IMG/VR virus record: IMGVR_UViG_3300042982_000075 | Coordinates: 1 to 47,583 of that record | Length of the DNA: 47,583 nucleotides | Direction: 5' to 3' (one strand) | DNA from: a virus | Shown here: positions 8,359 through 15,104 of the stretch, piece by piece | Layout: every line of letters starts with the position of its first letter | How positions within the stretch are numbered: position 1 is the stretch's first letter | The notes under the pieces: model-generated | Databases searched by the model: none | Told to the model about the DNA's origin: nothing | The model's input: the letters and a program-made list of their open reading frames with translations, nothing else | Made by a program: the position numbers and the translations under genes

Positions 8359-8520
8359 ATGGCATGCGCCTGCGGCGGGAAGTCCCGCGCGAACGTCGAG
8401 TACCAGGTCGTCTACCCGGACGGCACCTCACAGACCACCACCGACATGAACCAGGCCCGCGTTCTCCGCGCGGCCGGCGCCCCTGGCACGGTCATCAAGC
8501 AGGTCCCGAAGAAGCAGTGA
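8359..8520 (+). CDS. Small conserved-type phage protein (53 aa)
   Basis: A 53-aa ORF starts at ATG 8359 with AAAGGAAC just upstream. The sequence begins MACACGGKS, then a beta-hairpin-like stretch (YQVVYPDGTSQTTTDMNQAR) and a basic tail (VIKQVPKKQ). Proteins of this size and pattern commonly sit between protease and capsid genes in actinophages; no function is known. Two N-terminal cysteines could bind metal together with other subunits. It is 2 bases past the protease stop and probably translated with it. Confidence 0.7.
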   Translation: MACACGGKSRANVEYQVVYPDGTSQTTTDMNQARVLRAAGAPGTVIKQVPKKQ

Positions 8521-8531
8521 CGAAACGGTGG

Positions 8532-8544
8532 CCCCGGACCGGGG
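8532..8544 (+). terminator. Short hairpin upstream of capsid gene
   Basis: CCCCG-GAC-CGGGG forms a perfect 5-bp stem immediately after the small ORF. No T-tract follows. It could act as a partial terminator or an mRNA-processing stem that sets a separate, higher level for the capsid message. Confidence 0.35.
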
Positions 8545-8573
8545 ATACCATCGAATCGAAGGCGGCGCCGGGA

Positions 8574-8630
8574 CGTGGTCCGGCCGCCCTAACTGAAGAG
8601 CCTTGATCAGGTGTCTGGCGTGGTCCGGCC
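8574..8630 (+). repeat. Two 12-bp direct repeats in capsid leader
   Basis: CGTGGTCCGGCC occurs at 8574-8585 and again at 8619-8630, 45 bases apart, in the 149-base leader of the capsid gene. No promoter consensus was convincing here. The repeats could be a protein-binding site or RNA structure controlling capsid expression. Confidence 0.4.
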
Positions 8631-8669
8631 TGACCGCACATCCCAACTCGCACGAGAGGAGGGGCGGTC

Positions 8670-10388
8670 GTGGACGAGACCACGCAGACCCCCGCAGAGA
8701 ACACCCCCGAGGTCCCGGCCGCCGTCGAGCCCACCGCTCCGGCCGCCGAGACCGACTTCTCCGAGCTGACCGACGACCAGGTCACCGAGCTTGCCACCGA
8801 CGCGCACGCTGAGGCCGTTGCCATCCTCGACTCCGAGGAGGAGTTCACCGAGGACCGTGAGGCCGTCTACGCTGCCGCGCTGGCCCGCCGTGACGCCGCG
8901 AACGCCGAGCTCTCCCGCCGCAACGAGCGTGCCGCCAAGCGCGCCGCCGCCCGCGAGGCCACCGCCGAGTTCGCCCCGACCAAGGTCGTCCGCCCGGCTG
9001 CAGCTGGCCGCCCGGCCGTGCCCCGCGTCGCCGACATCGCCAAGCCCACCGCCCAGCCTGTCGTCCCGGAGCAGCGACCCACCTTCGCGCACAAGCTCCT
9101 CGTCCCGACCGACGCCCACAACCTCGTCCCCGGCAAGGCACAGGGCTCTCAGTTCGCGTCCATGGACGAGGTCGGCAAGGCCATGGACCGCCGCCTCCAG
9201 ACCTACGGCGGCATGGTCAAGGGCAGTACCGCCCGCCACACCCTCGCCGTCATCCAGCGCGACTACGGTCCCGAGTTCACCGTAAACAACGTCGACGCCG
9301 ACGCCGACGTCGTCCGGGCCGCCCGCAACGAGCGGCGCCTGGCCGGCGGATCCGCGCTCGCCGCCTGGCGCCAGGGCGTCAACCGGGCCGGAAGCGACGA
9401 CAACGCCCTCACCGCCGCCGCCGGATGGTGTGCCCCCTCTGAGACGCTCTACGACCTGTGCGAGCTGGAGTCCATGGACGGACTCATCGAGCTCCCCGAG
9501 CTCTCCGCGACCCGCGGCGGGTTCCGCTGGACCCCGGAGCCGACCTACGCGCAGATGGACGCCGCCACCACCTTCACCTCCCTGACGGAGGCGCAGGTCA
9601 TCGCGGCCACGGCGAAGAACTGCGACGACATCGACTGCCCGCCGTTCACCGACACCCGCCTGAACATCGCCGCGACCTGCGTCACCGGCTCGTTCCTCCA
9701 GCTGCGCGGCTACCCGGAGCTCGTCGCCCGGCGCATCCGCGGCGCCCTGGTCGTCCACGCGCACAAGCTGAACGAGGCGATCATCGCGGCGATCGCGACG
9801 CAGGCCGGCGCCGCGACCGCGATCACCACCCCGACCGATGACGCGGCCACCTCGGCGGTCCTGTCCGCGGTGGAGCTCGCGGCGGAGGACATCCGCTACC
9901 GCAACCGCATGAGCTTCAACGACACCCTCGAGGTCGTGCTCCCGCACTGGCTGCTGCCGGTGCTCCGCGCGGACTTCGCCCGCCGCAACGGCGGCGACCC
10001 GGGCCTGACCAACCAGCAGATCGCGCAGTGGTTCACCATCCGCGGGGTCCGGCCGCAGTTCGTCTACGACTGGCAGGACTTCTACTCGGGCGTCGCGGCC
10101 CCGTCGATCGGCTCGGCCGCGCCGTACATCACGGCCCTCCCGGCCACGGTCAACTTCCTGATCTACCCGGCGGGCGGCGTCGTCCTCGCCCGCCAGGACG
10201 TCATCACGCTGACCAACGTGTACGACTCCACCAACCTCCAGCAGAACCTGTTCACGGCTCTGTTCACGGAGGAGGGCTGGGCGCCGATCTACCCCTGCAA
10301 CAACGTCCGCCAGTACTCCGTGGCCCTGTGCCCGTCGGGTGCGACTGGAGCCCAGGAGAACTGGGGCTGCGTCGACGACGCGGCCTGA
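8670..10388 (+). CDS. Major capsid protein with N-terminal scaffold-like domain
   Basis: This 572-aa protein is the HK97-fold shell candidate. Residues 1 to ~130 are acidic then helical (DDQVTELATDAHAEAVAILD, AALARRDAANAELSRRNER) and look like a delta/scaffold domain removed by the upstream protease. The shell domain follows (SATRGGFRWTPEPTY, ALVVHAHKLNEAIIAAIATQ, LEVVLPHWLLPVLRADFARR). GTG 8670 has a strong GAGAGGAGG site. Cysteines recur in the shell domain and at the C-terminus (CPSGATGAQENWGC), which could allow crosslinks. Position and size agree with a capsid gene. Confidence 0.87.
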   Translation: MDETTQTPAENTPEVPAAVEPTAPAAETDFSELTDDQVTELATDAHAEAVAILDSEEEFTEDREAVYAAALARRDAANAELSRRNERAAKRAAAREATAEFAPTKVVRPAAAGRPAVPRVADIAKPTAQPVVPEQRPTFAHKLLVPTDAHNLVPGKAQGSQFASMDEVGKAMDRRLQTYGGMVKGSTARHTLAVIQRDYGPEFTVNNVDADADVVRAARNERRLAGGSALAAWRQGVNRAGSDDNALTAAAGWCAPSETLYDLCELESMDGLIELPELSATRGGFRWTPEPTYAQMDAATTFTSLTEAQVIAATAKNCDDIDCPPFTDTRLNIAATCVTGSFLQLRGYPELVARRIRGALVVHAHKLNEAIIAAIATQAGAATAITTPTDDAATSAVLSAVELAAEDIRYRNRMSFNDTLEVVLPHWLLPVLRADFARRNGGDPGLTNQQIAQWFTIRGVRPQFVYDWQDFYSGVAAPSIGSAAPYITALPATVNFLIYPAGGVVLARQDVITLTNVYDSTNLQQNLFTALFTEEGWAPIYPCNNVRQYSVALCPSGATGAQENWGCVDDAA

Positions 10389-10460
10389 TCCCTCCCCCCG
10401 TGATCTGCCCCCACCTGCCCGCGTCCGGCGGGTGAGGGCTCACAGGAAGGAGGTGGACGC

Positions 10461-11330
10461 ATGGCAGCGATCACACCTGCCTTCGAGGTTGCGCCACCCG
10501 CACCGGGCCCCGTCCGGTACGGGCTGTTCGCGGCGGCCACCGGCCCGCTGGAACTGCCCGAGCACGGCCGCGCGGGCGGCCTTCAGTGGGAGCAGGACGT
10601 CTGCGGCACCGCGACCCTGTACACGGCTGAATGCCCGCCCACCGGGCAGGACACCAAGGTGTCGGCCGAGGGCGACGACTACATGACCGCGGCGCCGTTC
10701 GTCGTGTACGCGATGAGCAACTGCGCGCCGATCGGCCGTGGCCCGGAAGAGCACCGTCGGCGGGCGATCGCCCGGCTGATGGCCGGCGAGCAGACCGCAG
10801 TGGAGACGGCACTGTGGAACGGCGGCGGCGTCGGCGTCACCCCCGCGCTGACCCTGGCCGGGGCCACCACCGTGGTCTCGGCGGCCACCGGGTTCGCCGC
10901 CCGGATCGCCGCCCTGGAGGAGGCGTTCTACGACGCCTACGGCTACCAGGGCACCGTCCACGTCAACACCCGGGCGTACGGGGCCGCTGCGGCCGCTGGG
11001 CTGATCCGGTCGCCGAACGGCGGCGGGCAGCTCTTCGCCGACGGGGGCAGGCTTCAGACCCCGATCGGATCGGTCTGGTCGTTCGGCGCCGGGTACGACA
11101 TCACGGGCCCGGCCAACGTGGCCCCTGAGGACGGGTCGGTGTTCGCGTTCATCACGCCGAACGTGACCGTGTACCGGTCCACGGAGGTCAACGCCCCCGA
11201 CCCGCAGTTCACGTTCAACCGGACCACCAACCAGATGTACGCCCTGGCCGAGCGCGAGTACGTGGTCGGCTACGGCTGCCCCACCGTCCTCGCCATCGAG
11301 GTGCCGGTGGAAACGGCGGCCACACCGTGA
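10461..11330 (+). CDS. Head structural protein, possibly a second capsid-like protein
   Basis: A 289-aa protein starts at ATG 10461 behind a near-perfect AAGGAGGTG. Segments RAIARLMAGEQTAVETALWN, ALEEAFYDAYGYQGTVHVNT, SVWSFGAGYDITGP and REYVVGYGCPTVLAIEV follow the order expected of the HK97 shell fold (spine helix, A-domain, C-terminal strands). This may be a capsid paralogue or vertex/decoration protein; the resemblance is by eye only. It follows the major capsid gene by 72 bases, with a weak CCCGC/GCGGG hairpin between, and overlaps the next gene by 4 bases. Confidence 0.6.
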   Translation: MAAITPAFEVAPPAPGPVRYGLFAAATGPLELPEHGRAGGLQWEQDVCGTATLYTAECPPTGQDTKVSAEGDDYMTAAPFVVYAMSNCAPIGRGPEEHRRRAIARLMAGEQTAVETALWNGGGVGVTPALTLAGATTVVSAATGFAARIAALEEAFYDAYGYQGTVHVNTRAYGAAAAAGLIRSPNGGGQLFADGGRLQTPIGSVWSFGAGYDITGPANVAPEDGSVFAFITPNVTVYRSTEVNAPDPQFTFNRTTNQMYALAEREYVVGYGCPTVLAIEVPVETAATP

Positions 11331-11572
11331 GCGCCTACATCTACCCCGGCCCCGGTGATGAGTCCGACGTCGCACGTCGGCTGCTCGCCCTCACGGACAA
11401 CCCGCACGAGGTCCAGACCTCGTCGGATGACGGCCTCGCGTTCCGCGTGCCTGAGGACCTGGCCGAGCGCTACCACCAGTCGCTCCTCGGCTCCGCCACC
11501 CCGCCGGCTGATGAGCCGGCCGCGAAGAAGACCACCGCGCCCCGTAGGCGCACCAGGAAGGAGGGCAGCTGA
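11327..11572 (+). CDS. Small head protein, function unknown
   Basis: An 81-aa protein starts at GTG 11327 within the GTGA overlap. The N-terminal half is folded-looking (SDVARRLLALTDNPHEVQT, FRVPEDLAERYHQSL) and the C-terminal third is a basic tail (AKKTTAPRRRTRKEGS). It resembles the short acidic/basic proteins often placed between capsid and tail genes. It could help joining or stabilise DNA at the portal; nothing more can be said. Confidence 0.65.
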   Translation: MSAYIYPGPGDESDVARRLLALTDNPHEVQTSSDDGLAFRVPEDLAERYHQSLLGSATPPADEPAAKKTTAPRRRTRKEGS

Positions 11573-12273
11573 TGCCCGCGTTCTGCTCCAGCCGGGTGCG
11601 CATCAAGGCCATCCGGGTCACGCGTCTCGACGAGTGCGGTAACCCGGTCACGGGTGAGTGCTCCACGGTCGTGTCGTCCGGCGCCGTGTCGGTCGCCTCG
11701 TCGCCGCAGTACCTGGACCCGGAGGAGATCCAGGTCCGGAACGGCAACGGTGACCTGTGTGTCTACGACCGCGGCTGCTCGTCGTTCCTGCGGGACGACC
11801 TGACGTTCGTGTTCTGCCAGGTCGACCCGGACCTGTTCGGCATGATCACCGGTGACCCGGTGATCCTCGACGATGCCGCGACCCCCAACTCGATCGGGTT
11901 CGCGCAGACCGGTGACGGGATCTGCGACACGAAGTTCGGCCTGGAGATCTGGTCGGACATCCCCAACCAGGCATGCTCCGCCACCAGCCCGCGCCGCTAC
12001 GGGTACGACCTGCTCCCACTCCTCGGGAACCCCCCCTGGGGCGACCTGACCTGGCCCACCGACCCCGCCAGCTTCACCCTCAATGCCTCCACGAGCGCCG
12101 GTGGCGGGTGGGACGTCGGCCCGTACGACGTCATCAACTCCGGCACCCCGACCCCGGCACCCACGCCGATGCTTACCCCGGTCGGCGCGACCGAGCACTG
12201 GCGCAGCTTCGAGACGACACTGGCCCCGCCGACGCCGTCCTGCGGCTGCGTCGAACTGCCGCCCGCTCCCTGA
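11572..12273 (+). CDS. Major tail protein
   Basis: A 233-aa protein with the pattern of actinophage tail-tube proteins: VTRLDECGNPVTGECSTVVS at the N-terminus, YLDPEEIQVRNGNGDLCVYD, then LTFVFCQVDPDLFGMITGDP and, near the C-terminus, AGGGWDVGPYDVINSGTPTP. Such proteins polymerise into the tail tube and are produced in large amounts. That fits the perfect 14-bp hairpin at 12282-12322, which would cap or stabilise its message. The gene precedes the connector genes, an order seen in other Streptomyces siphoviruses. A head decoration role is the alternative. Confidence 0.68.
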   Translation: MPAFCSSRVRIKAIRVTRLDECGNPVTGECSTVVSSGAVSVASSPQYLDPEEIQVRNGNGDLCVYDRGCSSFLRDDLTFVFCQVDPDLFGMITGDPVILDDAATPNSIGFAQTGDGICDTKFGLEIWSDIPNQACSATSPRRYGYDLLPLLGNPPWGDLTWPTDPASFTLNASTSAGGGWDVGPYDVINSGTPTPAPTPMLTPVGATEHWRSFETTLAPPTPSCGCVELPPAP

Positions 12274-12281
12274 CCCCCACA

Positions 12282-12322
12282 CCGCCGGGAGAGGACCACC
12301 CAGGCTGTTCCTCTCCCGGCGG
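12282..12322 (+). terminator. Strong 14-bp hairpin after major tail protein gene
   Basis: CCGCCGGGAGAGGA (12282-12295) and its exact reverse complement (12309-12322) enclose a 13-base loop. It lies 8 bases after a stop codon and 27 bases before the next start. No T-tract follows. It is probably a terminator or 3'-stabilising stem that partitions high-level head and tail-tube expression from the downstream connector and tail genes. Confidence 0.75.
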
Positions 12323-12349
12323 CCACCACCCCTCGTGAGGAGCCGTCTC

Positions 12350-13147
12350 GTGGCCAACGACCCCGCCCCGTGCGGCTGGACGCCCGACACCTCCTGCTGC
12401 CCCGACTGGGCCAACTACGACCCCGCGACACAGGCCCGGGCGATCGCGTCCGCCACCGAGATCCTGTGGGCCCTGTCCGGCCGCCGCTTCGGGGCATGTG
12501 AGATCACGGTCCGCCCGTGCGGCCCACGCTGCACGGGCGGCGGCGGATGGATGGCCTACCCCGTGGTCGCGGACGGCAGCAGCGGCGGCCTGCTGAACCC
12601 GTACGTGCTGAACGGCCAGTGGTACAACTGCGGCTGCGCCGGAGCCTGCTCCTGCCGCCCGGCGTGCGAGGCATGGCTCCCCGGCCCGGTCGCCACGGTC
12701 ACCTCGGTGACCGTCGACGGCATCGTCCTCGACCCGACCGCGTACCGGGTCGACGACCGACAGTGGCTTGTCCGCACCGACGGCGACTGCTGGCCCGAAT
12801 GCCAGGACCTCAACACCTCCGACCTCGGCGCGGAGGGCACCTTCGCCGTCACCTACGCCCGAGGCACCCCGGTCCCGCGCGGCGGGAACATCGCAGCCGG
12901 CGTCCTGGCGTGCGAAGTCGCCAAAGCGTGCGCGGGCGGGGACTGCCGGCTCCCCAGGAACATCACCAACCTGGTGCGGCAGGGCGTGGAGATCAGCCTC
13001 CCCGACCCGACCGAGCTCCTCGACTCCGGCCTGACCGGGGTCGCCGACGTCGACCTGTGGATCCGCGCGGTGAACCCCAGCCGGAAGACGCACCGGCCGC
13101 GCGTGTGGTCGCCGGATTTGGACTACCCGAGGATGAGGACCACCTGA
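12350..13147 (+). CDS. Head-tail connector protein, unusually Cys-rich
   Basis: A 265-aa protein starts at GTG 12350 with TGAGGAG upstream. Early residues ARAIASATEILWALSGRRFG match phage head-tail connector (gp6/adaptor-like) helices. The C-terminal half (GVLACEVAKACAGGDCRLPR, VRQGVEISLPDPTELLDSG) is also connector-like. Sixteen cysteines were counted, several clustered in NCGCAGACSCRPAC. This is unusual for a cytoplasmically assembled protein and suggests metal binding or later disulfide locking. It overlaps no neighbour but is followed within 2 bases by the next gene. Confidence 0.72.
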   Translation: MANDPAPCGWTPDTSCCPDWANYDPATQARAIASATEILWALSGRRFGACEITVRPCGPRCTGGGGWMAYPVVADGSSGGLLNPYVLNGQWYNCGCAGACSCRPACEAWLPGPVATVTSVTVDGIVLDPTAYRVDDRQWLVRTDGDCWPECQDLNTSDLGAEGTFAVTYARGTPVPRGGNIAAGVLACEVAKACAGGDCRLPRNITNLVRQGVEISLPDPTELLDSGLTGVADVDLWIRAVNPSRKTHRPRVWSPDLDYPRMRTT

Positions 13148-13148
13148 C

Positions 13149-13691
13149 ATGGGGCTGATCGGCCTGGACGGCATCGTCTCCGATGTGGCGCTGGACCTGC
13201 GGGACTGCCTCGAAGCGGCGCTCGGCGGCGAGCCGGACGGCGTGCGCCCGGCCGAGGTGTGCTTCGTCCCCGGCAGCGTGGGCGAGGACTTCCTCAGCAT
13301 CGGCCTGTCCGAGGACAAGTGCTGCTCCGGTTTCGCCTGGGTGCGCGTCGACTCCATCGCCCCGCAGTCCCCGCAGCCGGGCGAGGAGATCGGCCCGTGC
13401 GGCATCTACACGTGGGCGGTGACGCTGGAGATGGGCGTGGCCCGCTGCGCCCCTGTGGGCGACCAGTACAGCGGCCCGTCCTGCACGGAGTGGACTGAGG
13501 TCGCCCTGGCAGTGCAGCAGGACGCCGCTGCGATGCGCCGGGCCTGGTGCTGCTGGCAGCCCCTCATCGCCTCCGGCAGGACGTCGGTGGGCCCGTGGCA
13601 GCCGTTCGGCCCTCAGGGTGGCTGTACCGGCGGGACGATGCAGGTGGTGGCTTTCGTGGACGGCTGCGAATGCAGTGAGGAGGCAGCATGA
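13149..13691 (+). CDS. Head-tail joining protein candidate, Cys-rich
   Basis: A 180-aa protein directly follows the connector and overlaps the next gene by 4 bases. It contains many Cys and Trp residues (DKCCSGFAWVRVDS, RRAWCCWQPL, DGCECSEEAA), echoing its upstream neighbour. The N-terminal helix DVALDLRDCLEAALGG and central beta segment TWAVTLEMGVARC are compatible with a head-closure or tail-completion fold. No specific family was recognised; the call rests on position. Confidence 0.6.
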   Translation: MGLIGLDGIVSDVALDLRDCLEAALGGEPDGVRPAEVCFVPGSVGEDFLSIGLSEDKCCSGFAWVRVDSIAPQSPQPGEEIGPCGIYTWAVTLEMGVARCAPVGDQYSGPSCTEWTEVALAVQQDAAAMRRAWCCWQPLIASGRTSVGPWQPFGPQGGCTGGTMQVVAFVDGCECSEEAA

Positions 13692-13876
13692 GGTTGCTGG
13701 TGCGTGCCGTGTGGGCGTTCGACGACGTCCCCAGGGGCGCCGAGGCATGGGTCGAGGAAACGCCTCGGGTGCGGGGCCTGGTTGCCCGGGGCGCTTTCGT
13801 CGTCCTCGACCAGGAGCCCGACCCCGAACCGGAGCAGGAGGAGGACGATGAGCAGGCTCCTGCTGTCGACGCCTGA
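13688..13876 (+). CDS. Small acidic-tailed protein, function unknown
   Basis: A 62-aa protein starts at ATG 13688 in an ATGA overlap. Residues 1-40 (MRLLVRAVWAFDDVPRGAEA) resemble the small beta-rich proteins that sit among connector genes, and the tail is strongly acidic (DPEPEQEEDDEQAP). The next gene starts 29 bases before its end, so the two reading frames overlap there. The role is unknown. Confidence 0.6.
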   Translation: MRLLVRAVWAFDDVPRGAEAWVEETPRVRGLVARGAFVVLDQEPDPEPEQEEDDEQAPAVDA

Positions 13877-14249
13877 CCTGCGCCGCACCTTCCAAGTCCG
13901 CGGCCGCCGCGCCGTCGACGACTTCGCCCGCAAGGTTCAGAACCGGGCCAAGGTGTTGGCGCCGGTCGACACCGGGCGGCTCCGCGCGAGCATCCGCGTC
14001 AAGCGCACCCTGACGCTGCGCGGTCCGTCGGCTGTGGGGGGCACCGACGTGCAGTACGCGCCGATGGTCGAGAACGGCACCGGCCCGCACGTCATCCGCC
14101 CGGTCCGCAGGAAAGCCCTGCGGTTCAAGATGGGCGGACGTACGGTCATCGTCGCCAAGGTCAACCACCCCGGCACCCGCCCCCGCCCGTTCCTCTCACG
14201 GGCCCTCAGGGAAGTCGCCGCGAACGAGGGCTGGGACTACCGGAGATAA
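13848..14249 (+). CDS. HK97 gp10-like head-tail component
   Basis: A 133-aa protein. AKVLAPVDTGRLRASIRV, then YAPMVENGTGPHVIRP and HPGTRPRPFLSRALREV, are the defining segments of the HK97 gp10 family, which completes the head-tail interface or tail terminator. ATG 13848 lies inside the preceding gene behind GGAGGACG, so translation is probably coupled. The length is normal for the family. Confidence 0.86.
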   Translation: MSRLLLSTPDLRRTFQVRGRRAVDDFARKVQNRAKVLAPVDTGRLRASIRVKRTLTLRGPSAVGGTDVQYAPMVENGTGPHVIRPVRRKALRFKMGGRTVIVAKVNHPGTRPRPFLSRALREVAANEGWDYRR

Positions 14250-14257
14250 TTGGAATC

Positions 14258-14572
14258 ATGGACGCAACTTCAGAGCGTGTGACCCGCACCGTCCGCCTCG
14301 CCGGCCGAACCATGCAAATGTACGTACCCACCGGCGACCAGATGGTCGCAGTCACCCTCTCCCACTCCGACGTCTTCGACGAAGTCGAGCAGTTCGAGGT
14401 ACTCCGCGACCTGTGGCTCGACCTCTTCGTCAACAGCGCCGACCGGCTGCACTTCGTCAAGGAAATGGCGCTGCGCCGCCTCGACGCCACCGCCCTGTCC
14501 AAGGGCATCGCGATCCTCACGGGTCGCGCCGACCAGCTCGACGAGGCGGACGAGGCAGAGCCCGCGCAGTGA
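14258..14572 (+). CDS. Tail assembly chaperone, first reading frame
   Basis: A 104-aa protein placed just before the tape measure region. It is mostly helical (FDEVEQFEVLRDLWLDLFVN, LHFVKEMALRRL) with an acidic end (DQLDEADEAEPAQ), as usual for the N-terminal chaperone. GGAG lies 12 bases upstream, rather far; GATAAT ends 7 bases before ATG 14258, so a leaderless start is another possibility. The stop overlaps the next gene as TGATG. Function is inferred from position and size. Confidence 0.72.
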   Translation: MDATSERVTRTVRLAGRTMQMYVPTGDQMVAVTLSHSDVFDEVEQFEVLRDLWLDLFVNSADRLHFVKEMALRRLDATALSKGIAILTGRADQLDEADEAEPAQ

Positions 14573-15048
14573 TGCTTGCCGCGTGCATCACGCCCCGGCC
14601 CATCACCCTCCCGGTCACCGACCAGCTGCACGTAACCATCCCCGCACTGTGGGCCGACCGGTGGCTCCCGGCAGTCGCGGGTAGCTACATTCCCGACGTG
14701 CTGCCGGACCTGTTGCTCGAGGAGGACCAGGTCGCGGTCGCCCGCGCACTCGCCACCCGCAAAGCCACCGTCGACGACCTGAGGCGGGCCGCCCGCCAGG
14801 CCGTCAGCGCGGCCGGCGCGCGCCCGTGGTGGGAGGTCAACCGTCTGGCCGGTCTGGCTGACGACGACACCGGTGAGGTGATGGGGCGTCTGCTGCTGGC
14901 CGGGATCGACCCCGCCCGCACCACCCTCGCCGGATGGTGCGCCGCCCTGTACGCCCACTCGGTGCAGCACCTCGACAAGACCGACCGCATGCGCTTCGAC
15001 GTCCACCTCGGCGTCGTACCGCCGGGAGCGGGCGACGATGATCTGTAA
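14572..15048 (+). CDS. Tail assembly chaperone, second reading frame
   Basis: A 158-aa protein starts at ATG 14572 within TGATG. It lies in the -1 frame relative to the upstream chaperone and that frame stays open upstream to at least 14413, the arrangement used by phages that fuse the two by programmed frameshift. No classical slippery heptamer was found in the overlap, so reinitiation looks more likely. WWEVNRLAGLADDD and GEVMGRLLLAGIDPARTTLA are typical of the longer chaperone. A hairpin follows at 15051-15064. Confidence 0.72.
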   Translation: MLAACITPRPITLPVTDQLHVTIPALWADRWLPAVAGSYIPDVLPDLLLEEDQVAVARALATRKATVDDLRRAARQAVSAAGARPWWEVNRLAGLADDDTGEVMGRLLLAGIDPARTTLAGWCAALYAHSVQHLDKTDRMRFDVHLGVVPPGAGDDDL

Positions 15049-15063
15049 GGACCGCTCCAGCGG

Positions 15064-15104
15064 TTGTTAGATCGAGTGTCAACAACACCCGTACCATGGG
15101 TGAC
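15064..15104 (+). promoter_or_regulatory. Leaderless promoter/operator, copy B
   Basis: TTGT (15064-15067), 14 bases, ACAA (15082-15085), 6 bases, TACCAT (15092-15097), then 7 bases to GTG 15105. The spacing equals copy A at 3843-3882. A GC stem ACCGC-TCCA-GCGGT at 15051-15064 just upstream may end the preceding transcript. The element would give the tape measure gene its own regulated promoter. Confidence 0.58.

Noticed and set aside
6647-8431. 594-codon minus-strand frame opposite the protease
   Set aside because: Composition is Arg/Gly/His-rich low-complexity, there is no domain, and the protease frame is well supported.
10418-10432. Hairpin after the major capsid gene
   Set aside because: Only a 5-bp CCCGC/GCGGG stem without a T-tract; too weak to list as a terminator.
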